Shown: piece by piece, positions 6,329 through 6,464 of the stretch | Numbering within the stretch: the first letter of the stretch is position 1 | Layout of the letters: each line of letters starts with the position of its first letter | Source: Thermoflexales bacterium | Lineage (GTDB): Bacteria; Chloroflexota; Anaerolineae; Fen-1058 | Assembly (NCBI GenBank): GCA_017999195.1 | Contig: JAGOBP010000246.1 | Span: forward strand, 1 to 6,464 | DNA: 6,464 nt | Direction of reading: 5' to 3' | Notes under the pieces: model-generated | What the model saw: only the letters and a program-made list of their open reading frames with translations | Told to the model about the DNA's origin: nothing | Database searches by the model: none | Program-made: the position numbers and the translations under genes

Positions 6329-6464
6329 ATTTGGCAATTTCCTCGACGATTGCCGCAATGACCAACACGCCTGCTAGCGCATACGACAGCGGCAGATTCG
6401 TCGCCATCGCCAGTAACGCCAACTGCACCATATACACCAGCGGAATCAGCACCAGGCTCAGCAA
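6003..6464 (-). CDS. PrsW-like intramembrane metalloprotease, C-terminal part (5' end outside window)
   Basis: The last 153 residues of a very hydrophobic protein that enters from the right edge and ends with TGA at 6005-6003. Four motifs lie in or next to membrane segments: EEIAK (41-45 of the visible part), GFLIGEK (74-80), AHFVFT (111-116) and HVAYN (131-135). Their order and spacing fit the PrsW group of membrane proteases, in which the EExxK glutamates and later His/Glu residues are thought to form a metal site. These proteases are related to the CAAX/CPBP fold, which is the main alternative. PrsW itself cleaves an anti-sigma factor in Bacillus, but nothing here indicates that substrate. 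The first visible codon is TTG and could in principle be a start, but PrsW proteins normally have more N-terminal helices, so the gene very probably continues. It is coupled to the ABC permease, which suggests a shared role such as processing or self-protection tied to export. That role is inference. Confidence 0.72.
   Translation of the reverse strand: MLSLVLIPLVYMVQLALLAMATNLPLSYALAGVLVIAAIVEEIAKSIGIVTLLDRQLVRSGRGVIALAFLSALGFLIGEKLLLLISLSVVSESLAAQTLFNTGALILPLLAHFVFTVIVCGLRARFHWRYAVTVLIGAAVHVAYNWIVAGGLS
6013..6017 (-). promoter_or_regulatory. Ribosome binding site of the permease gene, inside the upstream gene
   Basis: GGAGG on the - strand (6017-6013), within GGGAGGG, lies 6 bases before the GTG start at 6006. 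It sits in the last codons of the PrsW-like gene and supports both the unusual GTG start and translational coupling. Confidence 0.75.

Overview
The window is a piece of a moderately GC-rich bacterial chromosome with five protein genes and no RNA gene, mobile element or CRISPR array that I can see. A very large cyclase-NTPase-TPR signalling protein, a YghO-like acyltransferase and an ABC-2 permease next to a PrsW-like membrane protease would fit Chloroflexota or a similar environmental lineage with large signalling proteins. That placement is inference from gene content only. The palindrome CGATCG is strongly over-represented across the window, which may be a lineage signature.

Layout. Positions 2-133 (+) hold the last 43 residues of a protein that looks secreted. 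A strong stem-loop at 176-210 follows, with an A-tract before it and a T-rich tail after it. It can terminate this gene and also the large gene arriving from the other strand. Positions 266-3673 (-) encode a 1135-residue protein: zinc ribbon, class III nucleotidyl cyclase domain with all catalytic residues, STAND/AAA-type NTPase, and a long TPR array. This is the layout of mammalian soluble adenylyl cyclase, except that it has one cyclase domain. A short divergent region (3674-3817) contains a good promoter for the cyclase gene and a 9-bp dyad next to the oppositely oriented gene. Positions 3818-4945 (+) encode a YghO-like double-GNAT protein.

After a 29-bp convergent gap, positions 4975-6464 (-) hold an operon fragment. 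It contains the 3' end of a PrsW-like intramembrane protease (stop at 6003, 5' end outside the window), translationally coupled by a GTGA overlap to an ABC-2 type permease (start 6006). The ATP-binding subunit is not in the window and may lie upstream of the protease.

How the genes work together: the protease-permease pair is the only clear functional unit. The cyclase and the acyltransferase share a divergent control region and could be co-regulated, but nothing else links them. The most interesting points are the sAC-like cyclase, the protease-permease coupling, the dyad between the divergent genes and the CGATCG excess. I saw no clearly undescribed system.
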